Assembly: GCA_947624745.1 (NCBI GenBank)
Contig: CANQLR010000005.1
Coordinates: forward strand, 1-64,000
Direction of reading: 5' to 3'
Length of the DNA: 64,000 nt
From: an uncultured Clostridia bacterium
Lineage (GTDB): Bacteria; Bacillota; Clostridia; Oscillospirales; Ruminococcaceae
The translations under genes and the position numbers were made by a program. Shown piece after piece: positions 60,654-64,000 of this stretch (the stretch's first letter is position 1; each line of letters starts with the position of its first letter). The notes under the pieces are model-generated. The model ran no database searches, was not told the DNA's origin, and saw only the letters and a list, made by a program, of their open reading frames with translations.

Positions 60654-62351
60654 TTACTGATCTGTCATATTGAGGATCCTCGTCATCTCGCTGACGGTGG
60701 TGATCCCCGCCTCGCAGAGCTCTCTCGCGTTCTGCTGAAGGCTTCTGTAGTTGCCCTCTTTGATGATGGCGTCCATGAGCTCGGCCCGCGGCATATTGTC
60801 CGCGATGAGCCGCTTTGTAGCCTTCGAGAAAAGAATTATCTCGAAGACCGCTATCCTTCCGCGGTAACCCGTGTGGTAGCAGTTCGGGCAGCCCTTGCCC
60901 TTATAGACCTTAACGTTTTCGGTCCCCCTCGGAAGCCCCATGCGTTCGACCTCTTCCTCGTCGGCGATGTATTCCTGCTTGCAGTCGGGGCAGATCCTTC
61001 TCACAAGCCTCTGGGAGATAACTCCCTTTACCGCCTCGGCAATAAGATACGGCTCGCAGCCTATATCCAGAAGTCGGTCGAGCATCGAGATGGCCGAGTT
61101 CGTATGTATGGTCGATAAAACGTAGTGTCCCGTGATGGCGGCCCGAAGCGCGATCTCCGCGGTCTCGCCGTCGCGTATCTCGCCGACCGCGATGATATCC
61201 GGGTCCTGACGTAAAATAGAACGGAGGCCGTTTGCAAAGGTCATTCCGACCTTGTCGTTTATCTGCACCTGGTTCACACCGTCGATGTTATACTCGACCG
61301 GGTCCTCGAGGGTGACAAGGTTTACCTCCTCGGTGTTCAGGGTGTTTATCATCGTATACATGGTCGAGGATTTACCCGAGCCGGTAGGGCCGACTATCAG
61401 CACCATGCCGTCCGAGTTTTCCATCAAAAGGTTGAATTTTTTTAGATTGTCGCCGAAAAGTCCGAGGCTGTCGGCCTTTAAGAGCTGGGCGCTCTTGTTT
61501 AAAATTCTTATCGTTATCTTCTCGCCGTAAATGGTCGGGAGGGTCGATATACGAAGGTCGATCTCGACGCCCTTGACCCTTACGTTCGCGCGGCCGTCCT
61601 GCGGGGCTCTCTTTTCGGTCAGGTCGAGGTTGCCCATGACCTTGATTCTCGATATGACCGAGCCCATAAGGTCCTTCGGGACGGTGAGGATCTGCCTCAA
61701 AACGCCGTCGATACGCATTCTGACGACCATTTCCTTTTCCCTCGGCTCCATATGTATATCCGAAGCGCGCTCCGAAACGGCCCTCTCGACAATGGAGTTC
61801 ACGAGCCTTACGGTCGGCGCGGTGATAGATTCGTCGACTATCTCCTGCGCCTCCGCGACCTGCACCGAGGTCTGCGCTCCGCCCGATTCGTTTCTCATCT
61901 CCTCGATGGCCCTTGCCGCGCCCTCGTTTCCGTAGAGGGTAGCGATGGCCTTATCGACCGCCGCGGCCTGCGCAATTCTCGGGGAGACCCTTTTTCTCGT
62001 CGCAGTCCTGACCTCGTCTATCGCCACGAAGTTCATCGGGTCGACCATCGCGAGGACAAGCTCGTCCTTATTCAAGCGAAGCGGCACGACGCTGTGCTTT
62101 TTCGCGATATTTTTCGGAAGTATCCTTGCCATCTCGGTCGGGATATGCTCTTTCGTGAGGTCGACATACTTGATGCCGAGCTGCTGGCTCATCGCGTCGA
62201 TGAAGTCCTGCTCGGTGATGATGCCGCTGTCTATAAGCACTGTGCCGAGACGCTGCTTTGTCTGCTTTTGTATCTCAAGAGCCTTCTGTAACTGGGCTTC
62301 GTCAATAAGTCCCGCTGATTTGAGCAAATCGCCGAGGCGCATATATGCCAT
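60654..62351 (-). CDS. pilB: Pilus extension ATPase PilB/GspE with MshEN domain
   Basis: 565 residues from ATG 62351, which follows GGAGGGTG; the upstream in-frame ATG has no ribosome site. Residues 4-60 hold two copies of the MshEN c-di-GMP motif: RLGDLLKSAGLIDEAQLQ..ALEIQ and RLGTVLIDSGIITEQDF..AMSQQ. The ATPase core has Walker A GPTGSGKSSTMYT, the Asp box ILRQDPDIIAVGEIRDGET and the His box. A zinc site with CPDC and CPNC lies near residues 450-490. It drives pilus growth, probably when c-di-GMP is bound. Confidence 0.94.
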   Translation of the reverse strand: MAYMRLGDLLKSAGLIDEAQLQKALEIQKQTKQRLGTVLIDSGIITEQDFIDAMSQQLGIKYVDLTKEHIPTEMARILPKNIAKKHSVVPLRLNKDELVLAMVDPMNFVAIDEVRTATRKRVSPRIAQAAAVDKAIATLYGNEGAARAIEEMRNESGGAQTSVQVAEAQEIVDESITAPTVRLVNSIVERAVSERASDIHMEPREKEMVVRMRIDGVLRQILTVPKDLMGSVISRIKVMGNLDLTEKRAPQDGRANVRVKGVEIDLRISTLPTIYGEKITIRILNKSAQLLKADSLGLFGDNLKKFNLLMENSDGMVLIVGPTGSGKSSTMYTMINTLNTEEVNLVTLEDPVEYNIDGVNQVQINDKVGMTFANGLRSILRQDPDIIAVGEIRDGETAEIALRAAITGHYVLSTIHTNSAISMLDRLLDIGCEPYLIAEAVKGVISQRLVRRICPDCKQEYIADEEEVERMGLPRGTENVKVYKGKGCPNCYHTGYRGRIAVFEIILFSKATKRLIADNMPRAELMDAIIKEGNYRSLQQNARELCEAGITTVSEMTRILNMTDQ

Positions 62352-62427
62352 AAGCACACCCTCCGTAGTATTCCGAGCAGCCGGCAAAAAAGCCGCCGTT
62401 TCTGCTTCGGCAGATTATATCAAGGTT

Positions 62428-62456
62428 ATTTTATCACAAAACTCACAATTTGTCAA
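62428..62456 (-). promoter_or_regulatory. Sigma-A promoter of the pilBTC unit
   Basis: Minus strand: TTGACA (62456-62451), 17-nt spacer, TAAAAT (62433-62428). The leader of about 70 nt carries small hairpins (CTGC..GCAG; CGGC..GCCG) but no c-di-GMP riboswitch core. Between 62457 and 62666 I see only AT-rich DNA and a CGGACGGC / GCCGCCCG hairpin at 62616-62642. Confidence 0.65.
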
Positions 62457-62666
62457 CTGCCTAATTATAATATTTCGTCGTTTTTCCCGATTCTTCCCCC
62501 TCCCCCAACTATTTCAAAAAAAGCCCCGATTCCCCTGTTTCCGCGCCCCACTGCTTTAAAATCCTAAAATTTACTATTGACAAATAATCCTCAACAATTT
62601 TAAGGCATAATTTTTCGGACGGCATGAACCCACGCCGCCCGAAGCTTTTCCGTCTGTTTTTGCCGA

Positions 62667-64000
62667 TCACTTGCCTGCTACGGTCAGCCCCCTGACGGCC
62701 ACCGCGGGAGAGCCGAACGCCGTTATCCCGAACGGCCTCGGCAGCTTTACCGTGTCGGAAAGCGCGGTGATATTTTTAAGGAGCTCATAGAAGTTTCCCG
62801 AGACGGTGAAGGACTTTACCGCCTTGGTCTTGACTCCACCCTCGATCATAAAACCGGCGCTTTGGAGCGAGAAATCGCCCGAGACGGCGTTCGCCCCCGC
62901 GTGGAGCCCGCCGAGCGAGGTGACGTATACCCCCTCGCCGACGTTTTTGAAGAGCTCCTCCTCGCTGACGCTTCCCGCCGCAAGATAGAAGGTAAACGGC
63001 CTTATCTCGACCGGCGCAGCGTAGCCCGCCTTTGCGGCGTTGCCGGTGGTCTTCACCCCGGCGATGTTCGCGGTCTTAAGGTTATAAAGAAGCGTTTTCA
63101 GCACGCCGTTTTCGATGACGTTTTTGGTCTCGGTCGGCGAGCCCTCGGCGTCGAAGCCGATGTTCACGCCGTTTCCGGGATAGAACGGGTCGTCGATCAG
63201 GCTCACGCAGTCGGCGGCGATCTTCTCGCCCTCGCGGCCCTTAAGTCGCGAAAGCCCCTTCTGTACGTTCTCCGAGTTGAATATCCCCGAAAACGCGCTC
63301 AGAAGGCTGGTCATAGCCTCGGGCGCGAACACGACCGGGTAGCTCCCCGTCGGCGCGACGTCGTAGCCGAGCATCGCCTTCGCCTTTTCGACCGCCTCGC
63401 CCACGGCGGCGCCGATATCCAGTTCATCATATGAGCCGAACACCATTTTATATGCGTCGGACATCTCTTTTCCGTCCGAAACGACCGCGTCCGCCATAAA
63501 GTAGGCCGCGCTCGCCTCATAGCTGAGGTCCAAGCCTTTAGAATTCACGATGGCTGTCCTTACGGTGGTAACGCCTGTGCCGGCGGCCGAGCCGTCTATT
63601 ATCTGCTTATCGGCCTCGTAGAGCTTTTTGTCGCCCTCCAGGGCTTTTTTGATGAGTTCCTCCGTCTCGGGGAGCTTGTATTTTCTGCTTTCGGGCTCGC
63701 GGTATTTCTGCCCGCCCTCTGTAAGAAACTGCCTGTCGTCGTTTTCGATGACCGAGGCGTTCTCCTTTGCCCTGCGGACGACGCTTTGAGCCTCCGCCTC
63801 GCTCAGCTCCTCGGTAGAGGCATAACCCATTCTGCCGTCGACTATGCAGCGGAAGCATACCCCGCCGCTCACCGAGCTTGAAAACTCGTTTATCTCGTGT
63901 CTGAACGTTGAAATATCGGTGTCCTCGCTCGAGGTATAGTAAAGCTCGTATTCCTTAATGCCGAGGCTTTCCGCGGCCTTTGCGGCCTCCTGCTTAAAAG
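62667..64000 (-). CDS. TldE/PmbA-family protein (partial, N-terminus beyond window)
   Basis: The frame is open to the window edge, so about 444 C-terminal residues are visible and only a short N-terminal part is missing. TldE (PmbA) is the non-catalytic partner of the TldD metalloprotease, active in peptide maturation. Visible signatures: SSVSGGVCFRCIVDGRMGYAST, PVVFAPEAMTSLLSAFSGIFN, VSLIDDPFYPGNG, and the C-terminal SGDFSLQSAGFMIEGGVKTKAVKSFTVSGNFYELLKNI. It lacks the HExxxH metal site of TldD, as expected. A tldD gene would be expected just upstream, outside the window. Confidence 0.88.
   Translation of the reverse strand, partial: FKQEAAKAAESLGIKEYELYYTSSEDTDISTFRHEINEFSSSVSGGVCFRCIVDGRMGYASTEELSEAEAQSVVRRAKENASVIENDDRQFLTEGGQKYREPESRKYKLPETEELIKKALEGDKKLYEADKQIIDGSAAGTGVTTVRTAIVNSKGLDLSYEASAAYFMADAVVSDGKEMSDAYKMVFGSYDELDIGAAVGEAVEKAKAMLGYDVAPTGSYPVVFAPEAMTSLLSAFSGIFNSENVQKGLSRLKGREGEKIAADCVSLIDDPFYPGNGVNIGFDAEGSPTETKNVIENGVLKTLLYNLKTANIAGVKTTGNAAKAGYAAPVEIRPFTFYLAAGSVSEEELFKNVGEGVYVTSLGGLHAGANAVSGDFSLQSAGFMIEGGVKTKAVKSFTVSGNFYELLKNITALSDTVKLPRPFGITAFGSPAVAVRGLTVAGK

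Noticed and set aside
62352..62421. pilB leader checked for a c-di-GMP riboswitch
   Set aside because: Only about 70 nt long with simple hairpins; the conserved c-di-GMP aptamer core is absent here and in front of both giant pilin genes.

Overview
The window looks like the chromosome of a GC-rich, spore-forming, monoderm member of the Clostridia (Oscillospiraceae/Ruminococcaceae-like). The grounds are: a cotJABC spore-coat operon, a T-box leader on the leucine genes, strong TTGACA-17-TATAAT promoters with AGGAGG-type ribosome sites, a type IV pilus cluster without a PilQ secretin, and a 2-hydroxyacyl-CoA dehydratase activase typical of anaerobes. No rRNA, tRNA or CRISPR array was found.

Layout. 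1-440: the end of a probable integrated element abutting the 3' end of guaA. 438-3319: guaA and a CapA-like gene. 3553-4620: a tandem array of tiny convergent loci (23-25 residue membrane peptide on the minus strand, short antisense RNA on the plus strand) with the architecture of Fst/RNAII-type type I toxin-antitoxin systems. 4797-7438: a TPR-like membrane protein, a small membrane protein and cotJABC. 7454-12157: two intracellular family-2 glycoside hydrolases. 12693-18047: a 1784-residue protein with a prepilin leader and GLUG repeats. 18052-20534: a Y-family polymerase operon with LexA-like boxes. 20600-24300: an HD-GYP protein, a hexapeptide acetyltransferase and an unknown gene. 24382-36061: a T-box-led leuACDB-ilvBNCD operon plus a DUF815 ATPase, interrupted between ilvC and ilvD by about 650 bp of consecutive hairpins. 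36126-36880: a second array of the toxin-antitoxin-like loci. 37013-46355: a small membrane protein, a giant activase with a CmpB-like membrane protein, and a DtxR-type regulator followed by a membrane HD-GYP sensor. 46403-62456: the type IV pilus cluster on the minus strand, in two transcription units (pilB-pilT-pilC-three pilins; pilD-pilM-pilN-pilO-giant pilin-pilX/V/W-like). 62667-64000: a truncated TldE/PmbA gene.

How the parts connect. The pilus cluster contains a 1659-residue paralogue of the isolated 1784-residue pilin-like protein, so the cell probably displays at least one very large modular minor pilin. PilB carries an MshEN domain with the c-di-GMP-binding motif and two HD-GYP proteins are nearby, which suggests c-di-GMP control of the pili. 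The most unusual content is the pair of toxin-antitoxin-like arrays (five peptide genes, seven antisense RNA genes), in which every peptide gene has its Shine-Dalgarno sequence inside a GNRA-capped hairpin. Next come the two giant pilins and the cloverleaf-like hairpin cluster in the branched-chain amino acid operon. All assignments are by reading the sequence; no database search was run.
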